Shown here piece by piece: positions 16,664 through 25,752 of a stretch of DNA of 64,000 nt. The stretch covers positions 69,312 to 133,311 of the forward strand of contig JASJPG010000034.1 of assembly GCA_031426815.1 (NCBI GenBank). The letters run 5' to 3'. The notes under the pieces are model-generated. The model ran no database searches. It saw only the letters and a list, made by a program, of their open reading frames with translations, and was not told the DNA's origin. The position numbers and the translations under genes were made by a program. The DNA is from PFJX01 sp031426815. GTDB lineage: Bacteria > Pseudomonadota > Gammaproteobacteria > Burkholderiales > Thiobacillaceae. Each line of letters starts with the position of its first letter. Positions within the stretch are counted from its first letter, which is position 1.

Positions 16664-17182
16664 ATGCCCCGACTCGATTTCCGCCCCGCCATCCAGGAGC
16701 CGGTTTTCCTGGCTCTCTCACGCCAGCAAGTCGAATCGGGGGATACGCAGGAACCGATCGACTTCCTGCAACACCTCGTTTCCAGCGCCGACACTGCGCT
16801 GGAATTCATGGGACGTGTGAGCCTGATCGTCGATGGCTACAACGACGATGCCCGTGAACTGTTCGAAGTCCCCGAGGTGAGGCACTATATCAAGGCGCTG
16901 GACGACCAATGGGCCTATTGGTTTTTCTTCCTGTCACAGGCAGATGACTCGATCAAGATTCTGGAGAGTTGCCTGTGCGACACGATCGAGGTCATTCCCG
17001 GCGTCGCATCCGTCGACCTGGAACAGATGGAACGTTCCCTCGCCCGTCATTTCACCGCAATCAACCGGCTGTGCGAAGCGCTGGCCATACCCGACGAGAT
17101 CAACCAGGAAATCTCCGAGGGCGTCATCACGCTGATACACAACGCGTCCGTCCAGAAAATCGAAGCTGACGACTACGAATAG
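16664..17182 (+). CDS. Hypothetical protein (172 aa)
   Basis: A helical acidic protein with no recognised motif. It contains ALDDQWAYWFFFLSQADDSI around the middle and DLEQMERSLARHFTAINRLC. It sits 75 nt ahead of the LexA-like operon and has its own upstream small frame. A housekeeping or island function cannot be assigned. Confidence 0.6.
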   Translation: MPRLDFRPAIQEPVFLALSRQQVESGDTQEPIDFLQHLVSSADTALEFMGRVSLIVDGYNDDARELFEVPEVRHYIKALDDQWAYWFFFLSQADDSIKILESCLCDTIEVIPGVASVDLEQMERSLARHFTAINRLCEALAIPDEINQEISEGVITLIHNASVQKIEADDYE

Positions 17183-17202
17183 ACTTCAGCATTCGATTGA
17201 CT

Positions 17203-17243
17203 GGGTTCCCTGCGGTAACTATGATGGATTCCATACGGAACCC
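17203..17243. promoter_or_regulatory. Candidate LexA-type operator
   Basis: GGATTCC (17226-17232) ATAC GGAACCC (17237-17243) is a near-perfect dyad of pattern GGNTTCC-N4-GGAANCC. A further half-site GGGTTCC lies at 17203-17209. The cluster ends 13 nt before the LexA-like start. An autoregulated repressor would be expected to bind here (inference). Confidence 0.5.
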
Positions 17244-17256
17244 ATCAGCGTGATCC

Positions 17257-17847
17257 ATGCCCACACCCAACCGTGATCCAGAACACCTCGCGAAGCTACG
17301 GGACTTTTATGCCGAGTCACGTCGCATCCCTTCCAATCCAAGGATCGGCGAGTTGATTGGCACTTCTAAGGCGTCCGCACGCAAGCTCATGGAGCGGCTG
17401 GAGAAACACGGATTTGTCGAGCGCACGCCTGATGATGATGCCTGGATCCCCGCGCGGCGCTTCTTTGAACACGCACTGACTGAAGATACGGTTCACGCAG
17501 GTATGCCAACCATGGCCAGGGACGTTGGCACCACGCCGTTCTACTTCGACGAATACATGGTGCGAGAGCCCTCTCGGACTGTGCTCATTCCGGTGCGGGG
17601 CGATTCCATGACCGATGCACACATCGACGATGGTGACCTGGCTGTCGTCGAGCGTGGCTCCGAAGCCAATGTTGGCGACTTCGTCGTAGCCATCGTCGAT
17701 GGCAACTACACGCTGAAGGAACTGGTTCTGGAACAGGGCCGCTTCGCGCTCAAGCCGCATAACTCGTCTTACCCCCTCATCGTTCCCGAGGCCGATCTGG
17801 AAATCTTCGGCGTCATGGTCGGCCTGGTCCGACGATTCCAGAGCTAG
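17257..17847 (+). CDS. LexA-like S24 repressor/autopeptidase
   Basis: A 196-aa protein with an N-terminal winged-helix region (about 10-65, SNPRIGELIGTSKASARKLM) and a C-terminal S24 peptidase domain. The self-cleavage site HAG-MPT lies near residue 87, the catalytic Ser is in PVRGDSMTDAHI and the Lys in NYTLKEL. RecA filament-stimulated cleavage would derepress targets on DNA damage (family knowledge). It heads an operon with umuD-like and umuC-like genes. It could equally act as the prophage repressor. Confidence 0.85.
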   Translation: MPTPNRDPEHLAKLRDFYAESRRIPSNPRIGELIGTSKASARKLMERLEKHGFVERTPDDDAWIPARRFFEHALTEDTVHAGMPTMARDVGTTPFYFDEYMVREPSRTVLIPVRGDSMTDAHIDDGDLAVVERGSEANVGDFVVAIVDGNYTLKELVLEQGRFALKPHNSSYPLIVPEADLEIFGVMVGLVRRFQS

Positions 17848-17857
17848 TCCATCGGCC

Positions 17858-18331
17858 ATGAGTTCCTGCTTTCATGCGGGGGGCCGACCAGCCCTCCGAG
17901 GTGCCCCTTTCACGCTCGACGAGCCACTTTCCGTGGTGCCGCTGCCGGGCATTCCAATCTTGGCGACACCGGTGCCTGCCGGGTTTCCGTCTCCTGCCGA
18001 CGACCACACCGAGGAGCGCATCGATCTCAACGAACACCTGATCGCCCACAAGGAGGCGACTTTCTTCGTGCGCGTGGCCGGAGAGTCGATGGTCGGATTC
18101 GGCATCCACCATGGCGACCTGCTGGTGGTGGATCGTTCCATCGACGCAGTCGATCGCAGTGTAGTGATCGCGGTGGTGGACGGCGATTTCACCGTCAAAC
18201 AACTCTGCCGAATCCCGGAAGGTGTGCTGTTGCGCTCCGGCAGCGCCACGCATTCAGACATCTTAGTCGGCGAGGAGCAAACGCTGACGGTCTGGGGTGT
18301 CGTGCGCTGGTCGATCCATCAGGTGTGGTAG
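17858..18331 (+). CDS. umuD: UmuD-like translesion polymerase accessory
   Basis: A 157-aa S24-fold protein 11 nt after the LexA-like gene. It carries the UmuD cleavage site PAGFPSPADD, Ser in VRVAGESMVGFG and Lys in DFTVKQLC, and no DNA-binding domain. Cleaved UmuD' dimers bind UmuC to form DNA polymerase V. The N-terminal tail is about 15 residues longer than in E. coli UmuD. Confidence 0.88.
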   Translation: MSSCFHAGGRPALRGAPFTLDEPLSVVPLPGIPILATPVPAGFPSPADDHTEERIDLNEHLIAHKEATFFVRVAGESMVGFGIHHGDLLVVDRSIDAVDRSVVIAVVDGDFTVKQLCRIPEGVLLRSGSATHSDILVGEEQTLTVWGVVRWSIHQVW

Positions 18332-19614
18332 TGCCCAGAAATCTCGCGCTAATCGACTGCAACAATTTCTACGCCTCCTGCGAGCGGGTTTTCAATCCGG
18401 CTCTGGAAGGCAAACCCATCGTGGTGCTGTCCAACAACGACGGCTGTGTCGTGGCGCGCTCGCAAGAGGTCAAGGACCTGGGCGTCAAGATGGGCGTGCC
18501 CTGGTTTCAGATCGAGCACCTGGCAAAGCGCCATGGCATCATCGCGTTTTCCAGCAACTACGCGCTCTATGCCGACATGAGCAACCGGGTGATGTCGATC
18601 CTCGCCACGTTCTCGCCTAGCCAGGAGGTCTACTCGATCGATGAGTGCTTTCTCGACCTGGCTGGTTTCGAACGGCGTGGGTTCACCCGCTACGGCCAGG
18701 AGATGCGCAGTGCGATCAAGCGCTGGGTGGGGTTGCCAGTGTGCGTCGGCATCGCCCCGACCAAAACCCTCGCCAAACTGGTCAACCATGTCGCCAAGAA
18801 ACGCCCGCAGTTCGACGGCGTGTGCAATTACAACGACCTCAGTACGGGCGAAATCGATGCCCTGATGGGCGAGCTTCCTGTAAGCGAAGTGTGGGGCGTG
18901 GGTGGTCGCCACACCGCACACCTGCAACAGATCGGCATACTCACTGTACGCGATCTGCGGCAGTCCTCACCGAAGATGATTCGAAAGCAGTTCTCAGTGG
19001 TGATGGAGCGCACCGTGGCGGAACTCAATGGCGAGGCCTGCCTGGATCTGGAGGAAATGGCTCCGGCCAAGAAACAGATCATGTCGTCTCGATCCTTCGG
19101 CAGACCCGTCTTTGCCCTGGATGAACTCGCGGAATCGGTGGCGAGCTACATGGGCCGCGCGGCAGAAAAACTTCGCCGTCAACATTCCCTGGCCGGCGCG
19201 GTGCAGGTCTACATCCGCACGAATCCGTTCAAGGAGCGGGATCCGCAGTACAGCCAAGGCATGATCCTGCCGCTGGCCGAGCCAACGGATGACACGCGCC
19301 AGCTGGTTTCCGCCGCGATGATTGTCCTGCGCCGGCTCTATCGTCCCGGCTTTGCCTACGCCAAGACCGGCGTCATGCTTACCGAGATCATCGCCGCTAA
19401 ACAGCGGATGCCAACGCTTTTCGATGACACTGTCGGCATGGCCCGTAGCAAAAACTTGATGGATGCCGTGGACAGCATCAACCAGGCTTACGGGCGTGGC
19501 ACTATTCGTCTTGCCGTCGAAGGACTGGATCAGCACTGGAAAATGCGTGCCGGCAGGCGGTCCCCTGCATTCACAACCTGTCTTTCTGACGTGGTGGTTG
19601 CGCATGCAACCTGA
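18331..19614 (+). CDS. umuC: UmuC-like DNA polymerase V catalytic subunit
   Basis: A Y-family polymerase of about 427 aa. Catalytic motifs are at the start (LIDCNNFYASCERVF) and SIDECFLDL at about residue 100. The helix-hairpin-helix (SEVWGVGGRHTAHLQQIGI) and little-finger domains follow. The start is GTG 18331, overlapping the umuD stop (TAGTG); GTG 18325 is an alternative. It would bypass lesions with UmuD' after SOS induction. Confidence 0.93.
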   Translation: MPRNLALIDCNNFYASCERVFNPALEGKPIVVLSNNDGCVVARSQEVKDLGVKMGVPWFQIEHLAKRHGIIAFSSNYALYADMSNRVMSILATFSPSQEVYSIDECFLDLAGFERRGFTRYGQEMRSAIKRWVGLPVCVGIAPTKTLAKLVNHVAKKRPQFDGVCNYNDLSTGEIDALMGELPVSEVWGVGGRHTAHLQQIGILTVRDLRQSSPKMIRKQFSVVMERTVAELNGEACLDLEEMAPAKKQIMSSRSFGRPVFALDELAESVASYMGRAAEKLRRQHSLAGAVQVYIRTNPFKERDPQYSQGMILPLAEPTDDTRQLVSAAMIVLRRLYRPGFAYAKTGVMLTEIIAAKQRMPTLFDDTVGMARSKNLMDAVDSINQAYGRGTIRLAVEGLDQHWKMRAGRRSPAFTTCLSDVVVAHAT

Positions 19615-19643
19615 AATCGTCGACATGAAATGGGTGAACAACG

Positions 19644-20933
19644 ATGAAGATTTTCAACGCGCGGCATTTTCTGCGACATCTCTCGATGCCGACGCTTCAG
19701 GAGTTCACCGAGAAGCATGTTCTCGGCTCACGACTTGCAGTCGATTGGACTCAGTCACCTGATCTCCTGCCCACGGCGGTGGCTGACCTGGTCGATGACA
19801 TCGAAACGTCATTGCAGGATAAGGCCATCGATCCGGTCGATCGCAAAGCCATTGAGCAGGACTTGTGGCTTTGGCACGATGATCTGCGCCGCGCCCACAT
19901 GATGTGCAACGGGTTATCCATCCAGGAATTCCGCAGCGCTTGTGGTGAGGATCCGGATATTGAACTGGCATTCGCATCGCGCGACGAGCGAGAAATTGCA
20001 CTCTGGATGCTGACCAATCGTGAAAAGACCTTTCGAGATGCCGAGTTGCACATCGCCTTTCAGGCCAAGACCAACGGCAAATACTGGAAGAAACATCGCA
20101 TCCAACCCGCTCTCAACCCCACGCATGAGCGTGCTCAACTTGAGGCCTTCTGCCATGACGTCGCCAAGCTCTATAAGAAGGCCGGGGCGGGTGAAGGCAT
20201 CCATATCGAATTCAGTGAGCGTCCGGCCGATGAAAGCATCCAGCTGACGATCTACGTGGAAGGTCCGGTGACCGCCCTCGCACACTTTGCCCAAAACAAC
20301 TTCACGCGACTGACCACGCGTATCGCGCTGGAGAGCGCCATCGCCTATAACCCGGCCACAGGCATGGTGGAAACCATCGTCAAGGGAGGCGCAAAGAACC
20401 ACAAAGCGGTACTGCAGTTATTTGGCAAGCATGTTGTTAAGCAAGAGATCATCCCCGAAGAAATTGAAATGAAGCGCTACAAGCTCAACGCATTGCGCGA
20501 TGGCTTGATGGAGCCCTTTGAAGATTGGTCGACCTACGGCGTCGATGCAGTCCGTTTGCGCCGTGCGCAGTTCAGCCCAACGGGCAACACCGGGATCAGC
20601 TTCCAAATCGAAGCTTCGCCCGACAAAGATCAGGATGATGCGATCCAAACGGCCCTTGAGTTTCTCAAATTCGAGCATTCATTCGAGGACGAGTACAACA
20701 TGGATGGCGCCAGTGTCATCGTGTACACAGGCACGAGTGCTAAGGGCAAAACCCAGCATTTCAGTTTCGACTTGTACTCCTCGGGATCTTCGACGATCAA
20801 GAATCTGTCTGCACGCAACCAGATCATTGCCAATGACGTACTGCGCGCCTTGAACGTGATCGATGCGGATGAGGCCCCTGTTGAAGCCCCTGTTGAAGCT
20901 GAAGAATACGCTGACGAAGAAGTTGTCGCTTGA
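19644..20933 (+). CDS. Hypothetical protein downstream of umuC (429 aa)
   Basis: A soluble protein with no family I recognise. Residues about 60-130 are helical, the middle has beta-rich segments (IHIEFSERPADESIQLTIYV, FTRLTTRIALESA), and the C-terminus is acidic with an APVEAPVEAEE repeat. It lies 30 nt after umuC and overlaps the next gene (TTGA), so it belongs to the probable SOS operon. Function unknown; the paired next gene suggests a two-component system or defence-like module (inference). Confidence 0.75.
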   Translation: MKIFNARHFLRHLSMPTLQEFTEKHVLGSRLAVDWTQSPDLLPTAVADLVDDIETSLQDKAIDPVDRKAIEQDLWLWHDDLRRAHMMCNGLSIQEFRSACGEDPDIELAFASRDEREIALWMLTNREKTFRDAELHIAFQAKTNGKYWKKHRIQPALNPTHERAQLEAFCHDVAKLYKKAGAGEGIHIEFSERPADESIQLTIYVEGPVTALAHFAQNNFTRLTTRIALESAIAYNPATGMVETIVKGGAKNHKAVLQLFGKHVVKQEIIPEEIEMKRYKLNALRDGLMEPFEDWSTYGVDAVRLRRAQFSPTGNTGISFQIEASPDKDQDDAIQTALEFLKFEHSFEDEYNMDGASVIVYTGTSAKGKTQHFSFDLYSSGSSTIKNLSARNQIIANDVLRALNVIDADEAPVEAPVEAEEYADEEVVA

Positions 20934-21895
20934 GCCAGACACAGGTCGATGCCACGGCGCTATTTTGTCGCCTGCTGGAACGCGCCAAACCGGAGATCAA
21001 CGGCCAGGCTCTACGACAAGGCGCTGACGCGGTCGCCGCTGCGCTCCTGCTTCGTGAACGCGTGCTGGTGCATGGCGCGCCGCTGGAATGGGTCACCTGT
21101 CCTGAATGTGGTGTCCAGACCGCTCGCGTTGTGCAAGACAAATCGAAAGAAACGATTGCGCTTCTGTGCCCGGAATGCGGTGACGTCGAGGCGTCACGCC
21201 ATCTGCGGGAAACCTACAAAGTCGCCCTGCAGAAATTCGTTGTCAGCCTGTTGAATGGACTCAGCTTTTCACTCAAAGGAATGAAGCCAGTCGTTCCCGA
21301 CCAGATCTGGCGGTTGGGCACCTCCGAGGCAAAACGCGGCAAGGCCGTGACCTGGTATTTCGCGCGTCACTTGAGCCGACCAGAAGTCGCGAGCCGCTTA
21401 CGGGAACAGATCGCCCTCGATCAATCTGCGCAATCGTGCGTCATCCTGACCAGCAGTGAGACACCAATACCGGCAGGTTCAGCGCTGACCGAATTTGACG
21501 TCCGCCCCTTGTTTACTATTGGCCGTGTCGGCCAGAACACCTTCGAGTTTTACCAGAATCGACAGACAGATACAGGTCCGCAAACCCTGGATGAGGCGAC
21601 TCCAGGCACCACGCTCCGTTACGTCAAGAGCCAGGGCAAGGCGTTCATCGACGGCACCGAATATCCGCTGGAACCACGCCAGCAAAGCATCCTGGTCGCA
21701 TTGATCGACGATCACGACCACGAAATGGAAAACGATGCGCTCAAGACCGCTTGCAGGTCGCAGGCCCAGCGGTTTTCGCCCAGCAAAGAATTTGAGCGCA
21801 ATCCGGTGGTCTACAAGGCATTCATCCATTACCTGCGTGACGACGAACGTTACGCATTGATCATTCCCGACGACGACCGCGACTGGTTGCACTGA
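20930..21895 (+). CDS. Zinc-ribbon hypothetical protein (321 aa)
   Basis: Start TTG 20930 overlaps the preceding stop. A zinc ribbon with two CPECG knuckles lies at about residues 57-86. The C-terminal part (YVKSQGKAFIDGTEYPLEPR onward, residues about 225-320) resembles a winged-helix output domain. I do not recognise the family. The tight overlap with the 429-aa gene implies joint function. Confidence 0.75.
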   Translation: MSQTQVDATALFCRLLERAKPEINGQALRQGADAVAAALLLRERVLVHGAPLEWVTCPECGVQTARVVQDKSKETIALLCPECGDVEASRHLRETYKVALQKFVVSLLNGLSFSLKGMKPVVPDQIWRLGTSEAKRGKAVTWYFARHLSRPEVASRLREQIALDQSAQSCVILTSSETPIPAGSALTEFDVRPLFTIGRVGQNTFEFYQNRQTDTGPQTLDEATPGTTLRYVKSQGKAFIDGTEYPLEPRQQSILVALIDDHDHEMENDALKTACRSQAQRFSPSKEFERNPVVYKAFIHYLRDDERYALIIPDDDRDWLH

Positions 21896-22120
21896 CACTC
21901 CGTTCGCGAAACATTTCCCAAAAATATCTGCGAAATATCCACGCTATTGGCCACCCAATCCCATCACACCTACCATTTCATATCATTGGCCTACGACCAG
22001 TTCTTTCATTCCGATAACCGCAGTCAGATCAGTCAGCAGACATTGGGGTGTGACTTTGGATCGAGAGCTTATCGGCCGGAGCGGCCAGTGGCTCAGCGGC
22101 CGGAGGCTAGGAAATTGGCC

Positions 22121-22140
22121 CGAATGACCGCTTGTCACTT
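22121..22140 (+). repeat. Inverted repeat, left copy
   Basis: CGAATGACCGCTTGTCACTT. It is the inverted complement, with one mismatch, of 23847-23866. The two copies bracket the minus-strand gene pair at 22173-23433. Confidence 0.7.
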
Positions 22141-22172
22141 CAGGCTATAGCTGGACCCGACCCATTCTTTCC

Positions 22173-22865
22173 CTACCTTGCCGCTGGCGGACTACCAAGT
22201 GCAGCAGGGGAAAACATCATATATGTCGGAGCGTGAACAGCGGTAGCACCATAGGCGTAGGCGTCGGTGCCAAAACGTTCTAAAGGCAGGGGGTAATTGA
22301 CAGTAGCAATTGGCCATCCGTAATTAGGTATCATCCCAATAATCGGATAAGTTGTTCTGGCAATTTGGAGCAAGCGGGCCTTTTCCTCGGGGGACAGCGC
22401 CTCGCTTTTCTGGACTGCGACTAGCTCAAGCAATATATCGCTCAGCCGATTTGACTTCTTAGCGACATTGAAGCTTCTAAGCTGGTCGAAATAAGGGTAG
22501 CTTAGGATAATTAGCATCCTTTCAAAGTCTTTCGGCTCCGCTTTATCAGTTGACGATATTCCACGAAGCAGTTGTCTTCCACGACTACGGTAACGCCATG
22601 AACCGTCTGAACTTAGAACAACCACAACGACATCTTCTTCCTTTGTAAGAAAGGAACGCGCGTTGTCGCTTAATGACTTCCATGCATCGTTAACTTTACG
22701 GTCTCTAATTTGGCTCCCCGTGCCATCCGCACCTGCCAGCTCTCGAAGCGCTAAAATATCAGGCTCGTAGATTGCGAATGCTTCCCCAGCTATTGAGTAT
22801 GTCGCCGTTGCCAACAGTGCAACTAGCATCATACTAATTGCAGCTACCATCCTTAGGCTTCTCAT
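22173..22865 (-). CDS. Exported hypothetical protein (230 aa)
   Basis: ATG 22865 with GGGAG upstream opens a signal peptide (MRSLRMVAAISMMLVALLAT), cleavage probably after SIAG-EA. The mature part has no motif I recognise; it contains SYPYFDQLRSF and a Tyr/Ala/Pro-rich C-terminus. It overlaps the end of the upstream membrane protein gene by 32 bases. Base composition is AT-richer than neighbours, suggesting transfer. Confidence 0.7.
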   Translation of the reverse strand: MRSLRMVAAISMMLVALLATATYSIAGEAFAIYEPDILALRELAGADGTGSQIRDRKVNDAWKSLSDNARSFLTKEEDVVVVVLSSDGSWRYRSRGRQLLRGISSTDKAEPKDFERMLIILSYPYFDQLRSFNVAKKSNRLSDILLELVAVQKSEALSPEEKARLLQIARTTYPIIGMIPNYGWPIATVNYPLPLERFGTDAYAYGATAVHAPTYMMFSPAALGSPPAAR

Positions 22866-23433
22866 AGTAATCTCCCGTAATGCGAATACAGTATTGCTTC
22901 TTGACGAAACCCTCATTCTTGATGTCAGGATACTCGACTGAGAATGCTCCTTTCGTACTATTAGGCAAAAAGCGTACATAAAGCATCGGTTGCCCGGTTG
23001 ATGTCCTAAATTGCGCAATATCGTTTAGGCTGTCACTCAGAATCTGATATTTCGGATACTTGCTTCCCACACCTGGCGCCGGTCGAACAATGTAAGTTTC
23101 ACTGGGAACGGTTCGTACTATATAGTCAGTATCGAGAGGGGATAGTTCAGAAATGATGAATACATAAGCTAGTCCGACAGCCGCTCCACCAGATAGTCTT
23201 AGTAATGGAGTGGAGAACCAGTGTTTATGCCCTGGCTCGATTGCCCAGAAGCCAAAACCGGCCACCATAGCAGCAAACAGGTAAAAAGAAACCCAGTGAA
23301 CCTTGGACATATGACCTTCCAAGAGAAACGGGAATGCCGCTACAAATACTGCGGCGACAAGCAAGAATAAAAAAATTGCCCACGGATGTAATTTATTGTT
23401 GCTCTCCTGTGTGCTTACCAAGTTCTGTGTCAT
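22834..23433 (-). CDS. Membrane hypothetical protein (199 aa)
   Basis: Start ATG 23433 has GGGAG about 7 nt upstream. Three transmembrane segments lie in the first half (AIFLFLLVAAVFVAAFPFLL, WVSFYLFAAMVAGFGFW, GAAVGLAYVFIISEL). A soluble C-terminal half of about 110 residues follows, probably periplasmic, ending with two cysteines. No known family. It is paired with the exported protein that follows; a secreted effector with membrane partner is one possibility (inference). Confidence 0.7.
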   Translation of the reverse strand: MTQNLVSTQESNNKLHPWAIFLFLLVAAVFVAAFPFLLEGHMSKVHWVSFYLFAAMVAGFGFWAIEPGHKHWFSTPLLRLSGGAAVGLAYVFIISELSPLDTDYIVRTVPSETYIVRPAPGVGSKYPKYQILSDSLNDIAQFRTSTGQPMLYVRFLPNSTKGAFSVEYPDIKNEGFVKKQYCIRITGDYYEKPKDGSCN

Positions 23434-23834
23434 CAAGCACTCCCAATGCTTCACGTCCCAAGGACTCTCATAGAAACCGAGTATAACTAATTCATAATGA
23501 TTTATCTTCCGCCTCTGTATCTATATAAATATATAGGAACCGGAAGGATTATTAGCATAGTCTAATTCGATAGCCTCAGCCACCTTATAGTCTAGGATGT
23601 CTACTCCTGACCCCGAACTGCCCGACAGCCATAGACTGCGAATGCCGGTAACAGGTCAGAGAACGTGAGGGGACTCTGTCTGACGTGGTCAGTGCAGGCT
23701 GCGTTTTGGTTCCCATGGCATAGGTTGTGGGATGAGGCAATCCGCCTCGTATCATGACAGGAGGCCAATCCTGCTTCATCCGCATGTCGTCGAGCATGCG
23801 GTTGCCGAGGGAAGCTTGAACCGAAACTGCCCGG

Positions 23835-23866
23835 CGAATGACGGCTAAGTGCCAAGCGGTCATTCG
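23835..23866. repeat. Palindromic repeat, right copy
   Basis: CGAATGACGGCT and AAGCGGTCATTCG form an imperfect hairpin. The right 20 bases mirror 22121-22140. I have the impression that related elements recur between genes in other Proteobacteria, but cannot verify it here. Confidence 0.6.
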
Positions 23867-24060
23867 AGACGATTTTCAGCAGACAACCGGTGACCAACTT
23901 ATTGCTGCCGTTGGCAGCGCATTACGTCACTGACCGGATTGGCCGAGAAGAGTGCACCCGATCCGCCATAGCCAAGGTCAGAAATTCGATTCCTTTCCGG
24001 TCAGTCAGATGTAATCGGCTGGATTGATGAGAGCGGCTGGTCACTTTCATGAGAATTCGC

Positions 24061-24099
24061 AAAAAACCCGACTTTGGCCCTGAACCAGTCGGGTTTTTT
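24061..24099. terminator. Bidirectional terminator
   Basis: Stem ACCCGACT (24066-24073) / AGTCGGGT (24087-24094) is flanked by an A-run on the left and a T-run on the right, so it can stop transcription from either side. It isolates the phage early operon from the upstream region. Confidence 0.85.
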
Positions 24100-24252
24100 G
24101 CATTTGGACAGCATCGTTTCAGTTTGAGGAACGATCCTGAGGAATCTGAGGAACGGTCTGGGTAATCCCGTTCGATGAAATGGCCCCATCGCCTGGCAGT
24201 GCTGATTTAAGCCCTGCCAGCCGGTGACAACCCATCATCGAAGGAGATCCAA

Positions 24253-24480
24253 ATGAACTCAGAGCAGCTACATGCACAGCATCTGACCCAGCGTGATTTG
24301 GCAAAGCGCTGGAACAAGGCAGTCGGCACCATCGAGCGATACCGGGCCGATGGCAAGGGACCTCGCTTTCTGAAAATCGGCGGCAAGTGCCTCTACCGAC
24401 TCGAGGACGTCCTGGAGTACGAGAACAACTGCCTGTACGACAGTCCGTTCGCCAAGTCATCCCAGGGGGTGGCGGCATGA
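24253..24480 (+). CDS. Helix-turn-helix (AlpA/excisionase-like) protein
   Basis: A 75-aa protein with a MerR/excisionase-like winged helix: LTQRDLAKRWNKAVGTIERY (recognition helix) and KGPRFLKIGGKCLYRLEDVL (wing). Start ATG 24253 has AAGGAG 6 nt upstream. First gene of a long overlapping plus-strand phage operon; probably a regulator or excisionase (inference). Confidence 0.75.
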   Translation: MNSEQLHAQHLTQRDLAKRWNKAVGTIERYRADGKGPRFLKIGGKCLYRLEDVLEYENNCLYDSPFAKSSQGVAA

Positions 24481-24917
24481 ACCCCATGAACCAAACCCTG
24501 AATTTCACGCTGCAACCCCGCCTCGACAAGACTCTAACGCGCGCCGACATCACCCGACTTTTCCTCGCTTTCGGGGAAACCGCTGAGCGCGTTATGAACC
24601 AGCGTTCCGGCACCTATCTCGGCCAGGCGTTGCGTGCCATCGAGGCCAACACCGATCTGGATCTCTCCGATCTCATCACCATCGTCGACAACGTCCTCGA
24701 CGGTACTGAAGGAGTGACCAGCCAGGAGATCGCCAAAGAGATCGCCTGGCATCCGGCTCGGGTCGATGCCCACCTGGCATCGATCGGCCTGCAGTATCGG
24801 CACGCGGATAGTCAGTGGCGCGCAACTAAGATCGGCAAACCCCTGGTCATCGGGCAGGAAGCACATGGCCCACGCTGGAACACCGCCATCCTCACTTTCT
24901 TTACGGAGGTGGTGTGA
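24477..24917 (+). CDS. Phage hypothetical protein (146 aa)
   Basis: ATG overlaps the preceding stop (ATGA). The C-terminal half has an HTH-like stretch, TSQEIAKEIAWHPARVDAHL, followed by GLQYRHADSQWR, suggesting a winged-helix DNA-binding protein. Function unknown. Confidence 0.7.
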   Translation: MNPMNQTLNFTLQPRLDKTLTRADITRLFLAFGETAERVMNQRSGTYLGQALRAIEANTDLDLSDLITIVDNVLDGTEGVTSQEIAKEIAWHPARVDAHLASIGLQYRHADSQWRATKIGKPLVIGQEAHGPRWNTAILTFFTEVV

Positions 24918-25741
24918 TGGGCCTCCCAATCATCAGCGCCGAACAGCGCCTGTCAGAAAAGCGCGGTGTCAAGCTGGCGTTCTTGGGCAAGCCCGGCATC
25001 GGCAAGACCTCCCAGCTCAAGACGTTACCGGAGTCCTCCACCCTGTTCGTCGACTGCGAAAGCGGCGACCTCTCGGTGCAGTCCTGGCGCGGCGACACAC
25101 TACGGCCCAAAACCTGGCCGGAATTCCGCGACCTGGTGGTGTTCCTGGCCGGACCCAATCCCGCCTTGGTCGCAGATCAGCCGTTCTCTCAGGCCCACTT
25201 CGACCATGTCTGCGCACAGTACGGCGATCCGAAGCAGTTGGATCGCTACGACACCTATTTCGTCGACTCCATCACGGTGCTATCCCGCCTGGCGCTGACC
25301 TGGGCGCGCGTCCAGCCGGCCGCCTTTTCCGAGCGCACCGGCAAGCCGGACTCTCGTGGCGCCTATGGCCTGCTCGGCCAGGAAATGATCACCGCCCTCA
25401 CCCACCTGCAGCACGCTCGGGGCAAGAACGTGGTGTTCGTGGCCATCCTGGATGAGCGCATCGACGACTTCAACAGGAAGATTTTCGTGGCCCAGATCGA
25501 GGGCAGCAAGACCGCCTTGGAACTGCCCGGCATCGTCGACCAGGTGGTCACGTTCACTGAACTCAAGACCGAGGACGGCACTTCCTACCGCGCCTTCGTC
25601 TGCCAAACCGTCAATCCCTGGGGTTTTCCCGCCAAGGACCGCTCCGGCCACCTCGATGTGGTCGAGGAGCCTGATCTGCTGAAACTCATCCGCAAATGCG
25701 CCGGCCAAGTCGACGCAACCGCTACCGCCATCCATCAGTAA
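24917..25741 (+). CDS. Sak4-like ATPase (phage single-strand annealing/recombination)
   Basis: A 274-aa RecA-like AAA protein. Walker A is FLGKPGIGKTSQ (about 22-33) and Walker B is YDTYFVDSI (about 113). A Gln/Asn-type sensor follows (GKNVVFVAILDE). Sak4-type proteins act in phage recombination next to an SSB; here an SSB-like gene follows after 11 nt. TGATG overlap with the upstream gene. Confidence 0.8.
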   Translation: MGLPIISAEQRLSEKRGVKLAFLGKPGIGKTSQLKTLPESSTLFVDCESGDLSVQSWRGDTLRPKTWPEFRDLVVFLAGPNPALVADQPFSQAHFDHVCAQYGDPKQLDRYDTYFVDSITVLSRLALTWARVQPAAFSERTGKPDSRGAYGLLGQEMITALTHLQHARGKNVVFVAILDERIDDFNRKIFVAQIEGSKTALELPGIVDQVVTFTELKTEDGTSYRAFVCQTVNPWGFPAKDRSGHLDVVEEPDLLKLIRKCAGQVDATATAIHQ

Positions 25742-25752
25742 AGGACACCATC

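Larger units (their letters stand above)
23434..24252. other. Non-coding region before the phage early operon
   Basis: About 820 bases without a credible gene. It includes an AT-rich TATATAAATATATA stretch near 23527 (probable promoter of the minus-strand pair), the hairpin at 23835-23866, and a bidirectional terminator at 24061-24099. Three closely spaced GAGGAA motifs lie at about 24126-24155, possible operator half-sites for the plus-strand operon. Confidence 0.5.

Noticed and set aside
23585..23897. Minus-strand small genes in the 23.5-24.2 kb gap
   Set aside because: No ribosome sites, no conserved-looking residues, and the frames run through palindromic repeat sequence.
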